Assembly: GCA_903870955.1 (NCBI GenBank)
Contig: CAIQEX010000707.1
Location: forward strand, 1 to 11,134
DNA: 11,134 nt
Origin: an uncultured beta proteobacterium
GTDB lineage: Bacteria > Pseudomonadota > Gammaproteobacteria > Burkholderiales > Burkholderiaceae_C
Direction of reading: 5' to 3'
The position numbers and the translations under genes were made by a program. Shown here piece after piece: positions 1 through 6,408 of the stretch. The first letter of the stretch is position 1; the number at the start of each line of letters is the position of its first letter. Under the pieces are notes generated by a model, which worked only from the letters and a program-made list of their open reading frames with translations, had not been told where the DNA came from and searched no databases.

Positions 1-834
1 CGCCAGCGGGTGATTCGCGTCGAGCAGGACGTCGTCGCCATCGATCCCCGCGACCGTGACAACTGGCGCATAGCGATCAGCACCCGCCTGGAAAGTGTCG
101 CCCAATTTCAGTTCGCCGTCGATCGGGAGCACGGCGCGTTTCACGCGCTGGATTTGCGCCGGGTCGCGTTCACCGTAGGCCTGCGAGGCGGGCAAAGTCA
201 ATTCCCATTTGGAGCCTGTTGGCATCAGTTTCAGGGCCTCGCGCCAACCCGGAATGACTTGAGACAACTTCATAACCAGTGGTTTGCCTGGTTCGGACGC
301 ATCAAACACCGTGCCATCCGGCAAAGAACCCTTGTAATTTGCCACGATGGTCGATTCATCGCCAGGTTTGGGCCCGTTCCCCATTTTCTCCACTTTGTAC
401 TGCACACCGCTGGGAAGCGCGATCACGCCGGGCCTTGCTGCACTGGTTTTAAGGAACTCTTCGCTGGACTTCAGGTTTGCTTCTCCCTCTGCTTTGCGTG
501 TGACAGCCATTTTTTTGCGAACATCGGTTTCCAGTTCTGACACCAGACGCTTGACGTCTGCATCGGACAGCAGTGACTTGCCACCCTTGCTGGTATCGGA
601 AATTCCGCGCAGCAGTTGCTCCAGATCGAAAGTCACATTTTGTGCCTTGAAATTGCGCACCATGTCGACGCCTACCGCATAGCTTTGTGCCGCGAGTTCG
701 GATTTAAAAGGTTCTGGAATCGCCTTGCCGGGGACCACGGTAATTGCCGCTGGCTTTGCCGGGGTCGTCTGCGCGTGAGCCGAAAATGTCGCAGCGCTCA
801 ACAAAATACCTGCAACTACATTCGAGAATTTCAC
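1..834 (-). CDS. Secreted FKBP-type peptidyl-prolyl isomerase, Mip-like N-half with SlyD-like insert (partial)
   Basis: Probable periplasmic peptidyl-prolyl cis-trans isomerase and chaperone. 278 codons are visible and the gene continues past base 1, so the C-terminus is missing. Start is GTG at 834, preceded by GGAG at the right spacing. Residues 1-21 form a signal peptide ending AHA before QT. Residues about 40-130 are helical and charged, like the FKBP_N dimerisation region of Mip/FkpA. Residues about 140-225 are an FKBP core with YKGSLPDGTVFDAS, VIPGWREAL and AYGERD. After AYGERD, where Mip-type proteins normally close the barrel at once, the chain continues as a SlyD-like insert-in-flap segment (about 226-278) with QRV, DGDDVLLDANHPLA at its end; the NHPLA motif is a SlyD/SlpA hallmark. 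Family assignment is firm; the mixed architecture rests on my reading of these motifs. It is transcribed away from the cyclase gene from its own likely promoter (887-915). Confidence 0.88.
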   Translation of the reverse strand, partial: MKFSNVVAGILLSAATFSAHAQTTPAKPAAITVVPGKAIPEPFKSELAAQSYAVGVDMVRNFKAQNVTFDLEQLLRGISDTSKGGKSLLSDADVKRLVSELETDVRKKMAVTRKAEGEANLKSSEEFLKTSAARPGVIALPSGVQYKVEKMGNGPKPGDESTIVANYKGSLPDGTVFDASEPGKPLVMKLSQVIPGWREALKLMPTGSKWELTLPASQAYGERDPAQIQRVKRAVLPIDGELKLGDTFQAGADRYAPVVTVAGIDGDDVLLDANHPLA

Positions 835-840
835 TATGCA

Positions 841-844
841 CTCC
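841..844 (-). promoter_or_regulatory. Ribosome binding site fixing the GTG start of the FKBP gene
   Basis: On the minus strand GGAG lies 6 bases before GTG at 834. No ATG in this frame lies near the signal peptide, so this site supports the GTG start. Confidence 0.6.
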
Positions 845-886
845 AGTTCAAAATATAAATAAATAGCGGCGATTTCAAAGCGAATT

Positions 887-915
887 TCATAACGCTGTCA
901 CGCCACTGTCGTCAA
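887..915 (-). promoter_or_regulatory. Candidate sigma-70 promoter for the FKBP gene
   Basis: On the minus strand TTGACG (915-910) is separated by 17 bases from TTATGA (892-887). A TATGAA reading gives 18-base spacing. Transcription would begin near 880, giving a leader of roughly 45 bases before the GTG start at 834. The -35 matches consensus at five of six positions. Confidence 0.55.
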
Positions 916-1022
916 ATTGGACGTCGCCGAGGGTAAGCTTTTGGGTTGCCTGAAGGTGAATTCCTCAGGAAACTACTGTTATTTCAGCACCTAGTCTTAT
1001 CTAAGGGATTTATTCCAGGCAA

Positions 1023-1042
1023 TTTCAGTACTGAAACTTCAG
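1023..1042. repeat. 14-base perfect palindrome followed by a third half-site
   Basis: TTTCAGTACTGAAA at 1023-1036 is its own reverse complement. It is followed at once by AC and another TTCAG (1038-1042), so the 5-mer TTCAG/CTGAA occurs three times in alternating orientation at 7-base steps. This is the shape of an operator with overlapping dyads. The binding protein is unknown. Confidence 0.5.
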
Positions 1043-1082
1043 AGCAACCCCATTGTGCTGAGGGTATTGATGGATGGCTGCA

Positions 1083-1110
1083 ATTTTGCAATTTGAAATC
1101 AATTGAAAAT
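1083..1110. repeat. AT-rich inverted repeat (possible hairpin)
   Basis: ATTTT-G-CAATT pairs with AATTGAAAAT around a 7-base loop (1094-1100), giving ten base pairs with one bulged G at 1088. The stem is A/T dominated, so stability is modest and chance is possible. Confidence 0.35.
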
Positions 1111-1170
1111 GCCAAGTATTCACCATTTTTGCCGCTTTTCGCACATAATAGTTGTAAGTTTAAAGTAAGC

Positions 1171-1222
1171 AAATAAACCTAACCGGACCATCAGGTTACA
1201 CATGCCACAGGTGCGTTTATTT
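1171..1222. repeat. Inverted repeat with 8-base arms and an inner 5-base dyad
   Basis: AAATAAAC (1171-1178) is the reverse complement of GTTTATTT (1215-1222). Between them TAACC (1180-1184) and GGTTA (1194-1198) form a second, smaller dyad. There is no T-run typical of an intrinsic terminator. Confidence 0.3.
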
Positions 1223-1289
1223 ATTCACACATTTTCGCCAGTTTGCTGTTCTGCGACAGGTCTCTGGGCGGTATCCTGCAAAATGCAAC

Positions 1290-1318
1290 TTGATGACTTC
1301 TCTTGCCGACTATCTAAT
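1290..1318 (+). promoter_or_regulatory. Candidate sigma-70 promoter for the cyclase-FHA gene
   Basis: TTGATG (1290-1295) is followed after exactly 17 bases by TCTAAT (1313-1318), four and five of six matches to consensus. The start of transcription would fall near 1325, leaving a leader of about 20 bases with no clear Shine-Dalgarno sequence before ATG at 1345. Confidence 0.5.
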
Positions 1319-1344
1319 GACTAGCGAACCAAGCCTTTACCTCT

Positions 1345-2253
1345 ATGGATGACGCGACCATTGTCTTTGTAGATCTGGTCGGGAGCACGGCCATCTACCA
1401 GTCTCTGGGCAATGCCAAGGGGGCTGAGTTGGTTTTGGGCGTGACCGAATGGATTGGCGCCGCCTGCAAGGATGCGGGCGGACATGTGATTCGCTACCTG
1501 GGGGACGGTGTGCTGATGGCATTTCATCTGGGCGCCCCGGCTGTGGAATGCGCTATAGAAATTCAGAGGTTGCAGAACGAGCACAATGCATCGCTTCCTG
1601 AAAACCTGCATTGCCAGCTAAAGATTGGCATGGCGCGCGGCCCGGTGATTGAGGCACAGACTGGCTGGATAGGTGAGGCCATCAACGTGGCATCCAGCCT
1701 GTGCGAGCGTTGTGTGCCCGATCAGATATTGGCCGCAGGTTTGGCGGTGGACCAGATTTCCTTAAAGAACTTTGCCAGGTTTCGTAACCTGGGCAGTATG
1801 TTCATGCCGGGAAAGACGCAACCGGTTGAGGTTTTTCAGATCGAATGGCGGACCGACGCCAATTCAGGCTTTCAGACGGTGAGCGCTGAGTTGCAGCCGA
1901 TGGACTTTGATGACAGCAAACCTATGGGTGGTATCTGTCTGGTGGGTGTGGGTAAGCAGGTCACGTTTGACCGCGCTGACCTGCCCATCTTTCTGGGGCG
2001 ACATGAGGGTGCCCATTTCTCGATTTTCGATCCGCGTGTCTCCCGCTTGCACGCCAAAATTTACGAAATAGACGATATGTTGGTGCTCGAAGACACCAGC
2101 AAGCACGGCACCTCGGTTCGTTTTTCCAATGGCAACACGGTGTTGACCCTGCGCAATCAGGAATGCGTGCTGCACGACGCGTGTGTTATCGCATTGGGCG
2201 GTGTCTTTGATCCCGACCAAGTGCCGCAGGTGACGCTCAGTTTTGTGAACTGA
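1345..2253 (+). CDS. Class III adenylate/guanylate cyclase-homology domain fused to C-terminal FHA domain
   Basis: 302 residues. ATG 1345 is the first start after an in-frame stop at 1318-1320; no clear ribosome binding site. Residues 1 to about 165 are a class III nucleotide cyclase catalytic domain: FVDLVGST holds metal-ligand Asp10 and YLGDGVLMAF holds the second Asp53. In GEAINVASSLCE, Asn113 matches the transition-state Asn, but the Arg normally four residues later (N-x-A-x-R) is Ser117. The usual substrate-lysine position in the xxxLGDG segment is Arg49, and the Asp expected before W/I-G is Gly106. Residues about 205-300 are an FHA phosphothreonine-binding domain with Gly218-Arg219, Ser233-Arg234-x-His236 and a DTSKHGT turn at 250-256. 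It is soluble, with no membrane segment. Family knowledge links this architecture to cAMP signalling tied to Ser/Thr kinases. Whether it makes cAMP, cGMP or nothing is open. Confidence 0.9.
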   Translation: MDDATIVFVDLVGSTAIYQSLGNAKGAELVLGVTEWIGAACKDAGGHVIRYLGDGVLMAFHLGAPAVECAIEIQRLQNEHNASLPENLHCQLKIGMARGPVIEAQTGWIGEAINVASSLCERCVPDQILAAGLAVDQISLKNFARFRNLGSMFMPGKTQPVEVFQIEWRTDANSGFQTVSAELQPMDFDDSKPMGGICLVGVGKQVTFDRADLPIFLGRHEGAHFSIFDPRVSRLHAKIYEIDDMLVLEDTSKHGTSVRFSNGNTVLTLRNQECVLHDACVIALGGVFDPDQVPQVTLSFVN

Positions 2254-2273
2254 GGGGGGGCAGCCCACTGGTT

Positions 2274-3386
2274 TCAAGATTTGCGCGGAAAGTCCCACCA
2301 GGGGAGCACCCGGCGCAAGGATTGCACCACGCCGCTTTGCCAGGGTGTGTAGCCGGGCAGGGTCGAAAGTCGGGCTTGCCAGGCCGGACTTTTCAGCAGT
2401 TGCATCAGGGCCACTATGGCCGGATCGTCCAGTGCTGACTTTAGGCACACCAAGTGATAGCTTTCGACCAGCAAGGGCACAAATTCCAGCCCATGGGCGC
2501 GCGCCGCGACCTCGATACCAAGGCCCACGTCAGCACTGCCGGACGCTATTGCATGGGCCACGGCGGTGTGCGAGGGCTCGGTGTCGTCATAGCCCGGAAA
2601 CAAATCAGGCTGGAGTCCGTTTTGTGCCAGCAACTGGTCCAGCACCACCCGCGTGCCAGTGCCCAATGGGCGATTGATAAAGCGGGCAGATTGGGTTTGC
2701 ACATCGTGCAGCGTGCGCAAATTCAAAGGGTTGCCAGGTGCCACCATCAGGCCTTGCGTGCGGGTTGCGAAGCCAATGATTTTGTGCAAACCGGGTTTGA
2801 GCAGGGGTTTGTAAATCTTCTCGGCCACCGAGCCCTGGACTGGATTTTGCAAGGTGTGAAAACCAGCCATCACGCAGCGGCCCTCGTTGAGCGCACGGAT
2901 GGCATCCACACTGCCGCTGAAGCGCGTGTCCAGATGCAGGCGCGCGTGGTCGGCCGACCAGTCATCATGCGCCAGCGCAAACTCGCGCAGTGCGCCCAAC
3001 GCATGGTCGTGGCTGGCGTACAGCGTGGCGATGTGTGCCAGGGGGTCAAAGGCCACTGCAAAAGCGCGTTCCAACTCGCTACGCAAGGCCTCGATTTGCG
3101 GTGCCAGACGTGCCTGGGCCTGACCCTCGGCCCACATCAGCTTGGAGCCGAATTCGGTGAGGCGCGCAGCTTGGCCCTTTTCCCAGATCAGCAACTCGTT
3201 GCCTAATTCCTGCTCCCAGCGTTTGAGTTCGCCCCATACGTGGCGGTAGCTCAAACCCAGCGCCCGCGCAGCGCCAGATATGGAGCCGTGGGTCGAGACG
3301 GCTTGCAACAAATCGATCAGCGGGTTGCGAACCATTGCCGGGCTGCTTTGGCGCGAGAGGGTGTAGTGGAACTGAAGCCTATGCAC
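2274..3386 (-). CDS. ModE-like winged-helix regulator with PBP-like sensor domain, probable tungstate/molybdate uptake regulator
   Basis: 370 residues. GTG at 3386 is the most upstream start after an in-frame stop at 3393-3395. An alternative ATG at residue 18 exists, and neither start has a strong ribosome binding site. Residues about 20-85 form a LysR/ModE-type winged helix: NPLIDLLQAV, GSISGAARALGLSYRHVW, LTEFGSKL. In place of the MOP/TOBE domains of E. coli ModE, residues about 115-350 resemble a periplasmic-binding-protein-like domain of the molybdate-type family, with FINRPLGTGTRVVLDQLL, GSADVGLGIEVAARA and the GLEFVPLLVESYHLVC strand. This matches the TunR-like one-component regulators. 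It is divergent from tupBCA with 50 bases between, so control of that operon is the natural inference. The effector could be tungstate, molybdate or a cofactor-related ligand. Its stop lies 20 bases from the converging cyclase gene, with no obvious terminator. Confidence 0.85.
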   Translation of the reverse strand: MHRLQFHYTLSRQSSPAMVRNPLIDLLQAVSTHGSISGAARALGLSYRHVWGELKRWEQELGNELLIWEKGQAARLTEFGSKLMWAEGQAQARLAPQIEALRSELERAFAVAFDPLAHIATLYASHDHALGALREFALAHDDWSADHARLHLDTRFSGSVDAIRALNEGRCVMAGFHTLQNPVQGSVAEKIYKPLLKPGLHKIIGFATRTQGLMVAPGNPLNLRTLHDVQTQSARFINRPLGTGTRVVLDQLLAQNGLQPDLFPGYDDTEPSHTAVAHAIASGSADVGLGIEVAARAHGLEFVPLLVESYHLVCLKSALDDPAIVALMQLLKSPAWQARLSTLPGYTPWQSGVVQSLRRVLPWWDFPRKS

Positions 3387-3436
3387 GGGATTTCATATGG
3401 TTGGTTATTGGGGCTGCGACTACGATACCTGAAGTT
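3387..3436. promoter_or_regulatory. Divergent regulator/tupB control region
   Basis: Only 50 bases separate the two divergent starts, so both promoters and any operator must lie here or reach into the coding ends. It is locally AT-richer around CATATGGTTGGTTATT. I see no clear ModE-type palindrome and no convincing -35/-10 pair; TACGAT at 3421-3426 is the best -10 candidate toward tupB. Confidence 0.45.
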
Positions 3437-4177
3437 ATGACGAGCTTTACCGATAGCGCCGCAACGGCGCTGAACCTGATTGTTTCCCTGGACTCCAACC
3501 TCGTGGCCATCGTGGCGCGCTCCCTGTGGGTCAGTGCGTGGGCCACCCTGTTTGCTTGTGTGCTGGGACTGGTGCTGGGAGCAGCCCTGGGCGTCACCCG
3601 TTTTGCCGGTCGCAATGCGCTACTCGCTGTGCTGAACACGTTCCTGGCCGTACCTTCGGTGGTGGTGGGGCTGGTGGTTTACCTCCTGCTGTCGCGCACC
3701 GGGCCCCTGGGCTTTTTGGGCTGGCTGTTTTCCTTTAAGGCGATGGTGCTGGCGCAAACCTTGTTGGTGTTGCCGGTGGTTACGGCGCTGACCCGTCAGG
3801 TGGTGGAAGATGCTGAAGACCTGCACGGTGAACAGTTGCAGTCCCTCGGTGCACGGTCTCTTTTGCGCAGTGTCCTACTGGCTTGGGATGAACGCTATGC
3901 GCTGTTGACGGTGGTGCTGGCCGGGTTTGGGCGTGCCGTCTCCGAGGTCGGCGCCGTGATGATTGTGGGCGGCAACATTGACGGCTTCACGCGCGTCATG
4001 ACCACGGCCATTGCGTTGGAAACCAGCAAGGGCGATTTGCCCCTGGCCCTGGGATTGGGTCTGGTATTGCTGCTGGTGGTGCTGCTGCTGAATATGGCCG
4101 TTGCGGCGCTCCGTCATTGGCGTCAGCACGAAGAAGGCGGCTCCTCCGCGATGCCACAGGTGGGGGTCAGTGTTTGA
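3437..4177 (+). CDS. tupB: Tungstate-type ABC transporter permease TupB
   Basis: 246-residue inner-membrane permease of a TupABC-type oxyanion importer. ATG 3437 is the only ATG in frame near the start; a longer reading from TTG 3335 would run into the divergent regulator gene and adds no family-like sequence. Hydrophobic segments lie at about 28-52, 60-83, 95-118, 152-180 and 205-232. The cytoplasmic EAA-type loop that docks the ATPase is at about 128-147 (HGEQLQSLGARSLLRSV). The ending GGNIDGFTRVMTTAIALETSKGD, read in parts (GGNIDGFTRVMTTAIA, then LETSKGD), is characteristic of TupB/WtpB-like permeases. The stop TGA overlaps the TTG start of the ATPase gene. Tungstate rather than molybdate is inferred from the TupA partner. 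Confidence 0.9.
   Translation: MTSFTDSAATALNLIVSLDSNLVAIVARSLWVSAWATLFACVLGLVLGAALGVTRFAGRNALLAVLNTFLAVPSVVVGLVVYLLLSRTGPLGFLGWLFSFKAMVLAQTLLVLPVVTALTRQVVEDAEDLHGEQLQSLGARSLLRSVLLAWDERYALLTVVLAGFGRAVSEVGAVMIVGGNIDGFTRVMTTAIALETSKGDLPLALGLGLVLLLVVLLLNMAVAALRHWRQHEEGGSSAMPQVGVSV
4162..4166 (+). promoter_or_regulatory. Ribosome binding site supporting the TTG start of tupC
   Basis: A GGGGG run inside AGGTGGGGGTC lies 7 bases before TTG at 4174 and inside the end of tupB. It favours the short TTGA-overlap start over the longer upstream frame beginning at 4117, whose first residues are Arg-rich and unlike ABC ATPases. Confidence 0.5.
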
Positions 4178-4914
4178 GCAAGGCAAATCAACCCAAAGCC
4201 TCGGTGTTCGAACTGAAGCAGGCCGCCGTGCAATTCGGCTCGGGCCTGCGCGCATTGCACGCCCTGGTGGATGTCAATTTACATATTGCGCGGGGTGAGC
4301 GCGTAGCCTTTATCGGTGCCAATGGCTGTGGCAAAAGCACCCTGTTGCGCTTGCTGCACGATTTGTTGCCTGTCAGCCGGGGTGAACGCATGCGTGACGA
4401 GAGCCTGTGTCATGCCATGGTGTTTCAACGCCCCTTTCTGATGCGTACTTCGGTACAAAACAACGTTGCGCTGGGATTGTGGTTGCGTGGCCAGTCTTGG
4501 GCGGAGTCCAAACGATTGGCGCTGGATGCACTGCACGCGGTGGGTCTCGCAGACCACGCTCTGCGCGCGGCGCGGCAGTTATCTGGTGGACAGCAACAGC
4601 GTGTGGCTTTAGCGCGCGCTTGGGCCCTGCAGCCCCGTGTATTGCTGTTGGACGAGCCCACCTCCAGTCTGGATCCGCATGCCAAGCGTGAGTTGGAAGC
4701 CTTGATCCAGCAAATCTCCGAGCGAGACCCGGATATGACACTGGTTTTTGCCAGCCACAATCTGGGCCAGGTCAAGCGCCTGGCGACGCGCGTGGTGTAC
4801 CTGGAACAGGGGCGCGTGCTGGCTGATTTGCCAGTGCAGGAGTTTTTTGGTTCCGACGTTTTATCGCAGCGACATCCGCAGGCGCATCTATTTGTAAAAG
4901 GAGAACTGGTATGA
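4174..4914 (+). CDS. tupC: Tungstate-type ABC transporter ATPase TupC
   Basis: ATP-hydrolysing subunit driving the TupB permease, cytoplasmic face. Read from TTG 4174 it has 246 residues, a usual length. All ABC signatures are present: Walker A GANGCGKST (48-56), Q-loop Gln85, signature LSGGQQQR (136-143), Walker B LLLDEP with Asp160-Glu161, D-loop SSLD (164-167) and switch His195 in ASHN. A C-terminal TOBE domain, as in ModC, is absent, which agrees with the TupC type. The segment between Walker A and Q-loop is short, with no large insertion. Starts at TTGA overlapping the tupB stop and ends at ATGA overlapping the tupA start, so the three genes are translationally linked. The start codon is the only uncertain point; GTG 4204 is an alternative. 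Confidence 0.9.
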   Translation: MSKANQPKASVFELKQAAVQFGSGLRALHALVDVNLHIARGERVAFIGANGCGKSTLLRLLHDLLPVSRGERMRDESLCHAMVFQRPFLMRTSVQNNVALGLWLRGQSWAESKRLALDALHAVGLADHALRAARQLSGGQQQRVALARAWALQPRVLLLDEPTSSLDPHAKRELEALIQQISERDPDMTLVFASHNLGQVKRLATRVVYLEQGRVLADLPVQEFFGSDVLSQRHPQAHLFVKGELV

Positions 4915-5717
4915 AATCGATCAAGATGGTTTTGGTGGCGTTGCTCTGCAGTGCCGGTGTTTTAACCAGCGTGCAGGCGCAAAGCATCGTGATGGCCTCC
5001 ACCACGTCCACCGAGCAGTCGGGTCTGTTCCCTTACCTCCTGCCCGAGTTCAAGAAGGCCACTGGGGTCGATGTGAAAGTGGTGGCGGTGGGTACGGGTC
5101 AGGCCATCGACATGGGTCGCCGGGGTGACGCCGACGTGCTTTTCGTGCACGACCAGGTGGCCGAAGAAAAAGTCGTGGCCGAAGGATTTGCGGTCAAGCG
5201 CTTTCCCGTGATGTACAACGATTTTGTGCTGATTGGTCCCGGCGCAGACCCGTCCAAGGTCAAGGGTAACAACATTGCCGAGGCGCTGAAAAAGGTGGCC
5301 GCAACCAATGCCAGCTTTATTTCCCGTGGCGACAAGAGCGGCACGCATGCAGCCGAGTTGCGCTTCTGGAAGGCGCTGGGCGAGGGCGCCACCAAGGGCA
5401 CTGGCTATAAGGAATGCGGCTGTGGCATGGGCCCGGCGCTGAACATGGCGGCCAGCACCGGTGCCTACGTGCTGGCGGACCGCGCCACCTGGCTGAACTT
5501 CAAGAACCGCGCGGATCTGGCAATCCTGGTGGAAGGTGACAAAGCCTTGTTCAACCAATATGGCGTGATGGTGGTGAACCCGGCCAAACATCCGCATGTG
5601 AATGTGGCGGATGCCCAGAAGTTTGTCGATTGGGTGACTTCACCCGCAGGGCAAAACGTCATTGCGGCCTACAAGATCGAAGGCCAGCAGCTGTTTTTCC
5701 CGAATGCCGGCAAATAG
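4911..5717 (+). CDS. tupA: Tungstate-binding periplasmic protein TupA
   Basis: 268-residue exported solute-binding protein that delivers oxyanion to TupB. ATG 4911 follows AAAAGGAG at ideal spacing and overlaps the tupC stop as ATGA. Residues 1-23 are a signal peptide with cleavage likely at VQA/QS; no lipobox cysteine, so it is probably soluble in the periplasm. The mature start has the TupA hallmark ASTTSTEQSGL (29-39), the TTTS-type oxyanion loop. SRGDKSGTH (138-146) matches the second binding segment, with Arg139 at the place of the arginine known to contact tungstate in TupA proteins. The motif GYKECGCGMGPALNMA carries a Cys-Gly-Cys where many relatives have Thr-Gly-Gln or similar. Later parts (AYVLADRATW, PHVNVADAQKFVDWV) fit the family. 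Selectivity for tungstate over molybdate is from family knowledge, not shown here. Confidence 0.92.
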   Translation: MKSIKMVLVALLCSAGVLTSVQAQSIVMASTTSTEQSGLFPYLLPEFKKATGVDVKVVAVGTGQAIDMGRRGDADVLFVHDQVAEEKVVAEGFAVKRFPVMYNDFVLIGPGADPSKVKGNNIAEALKKVAATNASFISRGDKSGTHAAELRFWKALGEGATKGTGYKECGCGMGPALNMAASTGAYVLADRATWLNFKNRADLAILVEGDKALFNQYGVMVVNPAKHPHVNVADAQKFVDWVTSPAGQNVIAAYKIEGQQLFFPNAGK

Positions 5718-5742
5718 CCTGCAACGTCGCCAACCCTCTTCG

Positions 5743-6408
5743 CTAACCTTCTGCACGCGGCGTCCGCAGCGCGTGCACCGGTTGCAACAGCACCACCAGA
5801 GCCCCGGCACCGCCTTGCATCGGCGGGGCCTGAACAAAGGCCACCACTTCGGCCTTTTGCACCAGCCAGCGGTGCACCTTGTCCTTGAGCACCGGGGCCT
5901 TGCCGGGCGAGCCCAACCCTTTGCCGGTGACCACGCGCACGCAGCGAATGCCCTGGCGGTGCGACTCGCGGATGAAGGCCGTTAGCGTCTCGCGTGCTTC
6001 GTCGCTGCGCAGACCGTGCAAATCGACCTGACGCTGGATAGACCATTTGCCACGCCGCAGCTTTTGCGTCACATCGGGTCCGACACCCGAGCGCCGAAAG
6101 CTCAAGTGATCATCTGTTTCCAACAGGCTGCTGATATCGACTTCGTCGCTCAAGGCCTCCTGCAAGGCTGCCGCTTCGTCGAGCTTTTGCTGTTTGGGAA
6201 TCGGTTGGGGTGGGGCTGGTTTAAGGTCGGCCAGTGTGGTTTGTGGCAGGCGCTCGACCTTGCCAACTGCGGCTTGAAACAGATTGCGCCGTGCTGCCAA
6301 TTGCCTGGCTTCCAGTGCGCGCTGGGCCGCTGCAGCGGCCGCGCGCTGGGCTTGCGCGTCGATTTCTTTCTTGACCGACTTCAAGTCGGCCAGCGAGGTA
6401 ATTTTCAC
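5743..6408 (-). CDS. Smr-domain protein (SmrB-like putative endonuclease)
   Basis: 221 residues from GTG 6408, whose GTGA overlaps the radC stop. The N-terminal half is an Ala/Gln/Arg-rich helical region (about 10-45), then a Pro-rich linker (about 62-74) and an acidic stretch. Residues about 125-210 are an Smr domain: [11 protein letters not shown] with DLH at 129-131, [10 protein letters not shown] (TGKG 161-164) and [10 protein letters not shown] (199-208). In E. coli SmrB the DxH motif and the downstream glycine motif are needed for cleaving mRNA at collided ribosomes; the same residues are kept here. That role is inference, since Smr domains also occur in recombination-related MutS2. A weak AGGG lies upstream of the start. 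It converges on tupA with 25 bases between and no visible terminator. Confidence 0.85.
   Translation of the reverse strand: MKITSLADLKSVKKEIDAQAQRAAAAAAQRALEARQLAARRNLFQAAVGKVERLPQTTLADLKPAPPQPIPKQQKLDEAAALQEALSDEVDISSLLETDDHLSFRRSGVGPDVTQKLRRGKWSIQRQVDLHGLRSDEARETLTAFIRESHRQGIRCVRVVTGKGLGSPGKAPVLKDKVHRWLVQKAEVVAFVQAPPMQGGAGALVVLLQPVHALRTPRAEG

Larger units (their letters stand above)
916..1289. other. AT-rich intergenic stretch with several dyad symmetries, no gene recognised
   Basis: No credible protein is seen on either strand. Short frames at 946-1176 (plus, TTG start) and 984-1172 (minus) overlap each other in antisense, lack ribosome binding sites and look like random translations. Base composition is clearly richer in A+T than the flanking genes. 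The stretch holds a 14-base perfect palindrome (1023-1036), an AT-rich hairpin (1083-1110) and a wide inverted repeat (1171-1222). It could carry regulatory sites or a small RNA, but nothing here identifies one. Confidence 0.5.

Noticed and set aside
10..540. 176-codon plus-strand frame at the left edge
   Set aside because: It is antisense to the FKBP gene, whose signal peptide and motifs are clear.
946..1176. Possible 76-residue protein in the intergenic gap
   Set aside because: It starts at TTG without a ribosome binding site, shows no domain or membrane pattern, and a minus-strand frame covers the same bases equally well.
2251..2280. Terminator between the converging cyclase and regulator genes
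   Set aside because: The 20-base gap has a G-run but no stem followed by a T-run on either strand.
1864..2448. 194-codon minus-strand frame across the cyclase and regulator ends
   Set aside because: It is antisense to the FHA domain and in another frame of the regulator gene, with no recognisable domain and no ribosome binding site.
2454..3206. 250-codon plus-strand frame opposite the regulator
   Set aside because: It is the antisense shadow of the well-supported ModE-like gene; its composition (Gln, His, Arg) is typical of such shadows.
3335..3436. Longer N-terminus of tupB from TTG 3335
   Set aside because: It would overlap the start of the divergent regulator and remove the shared control region; the added residues do not resemble a permease N-terminus.
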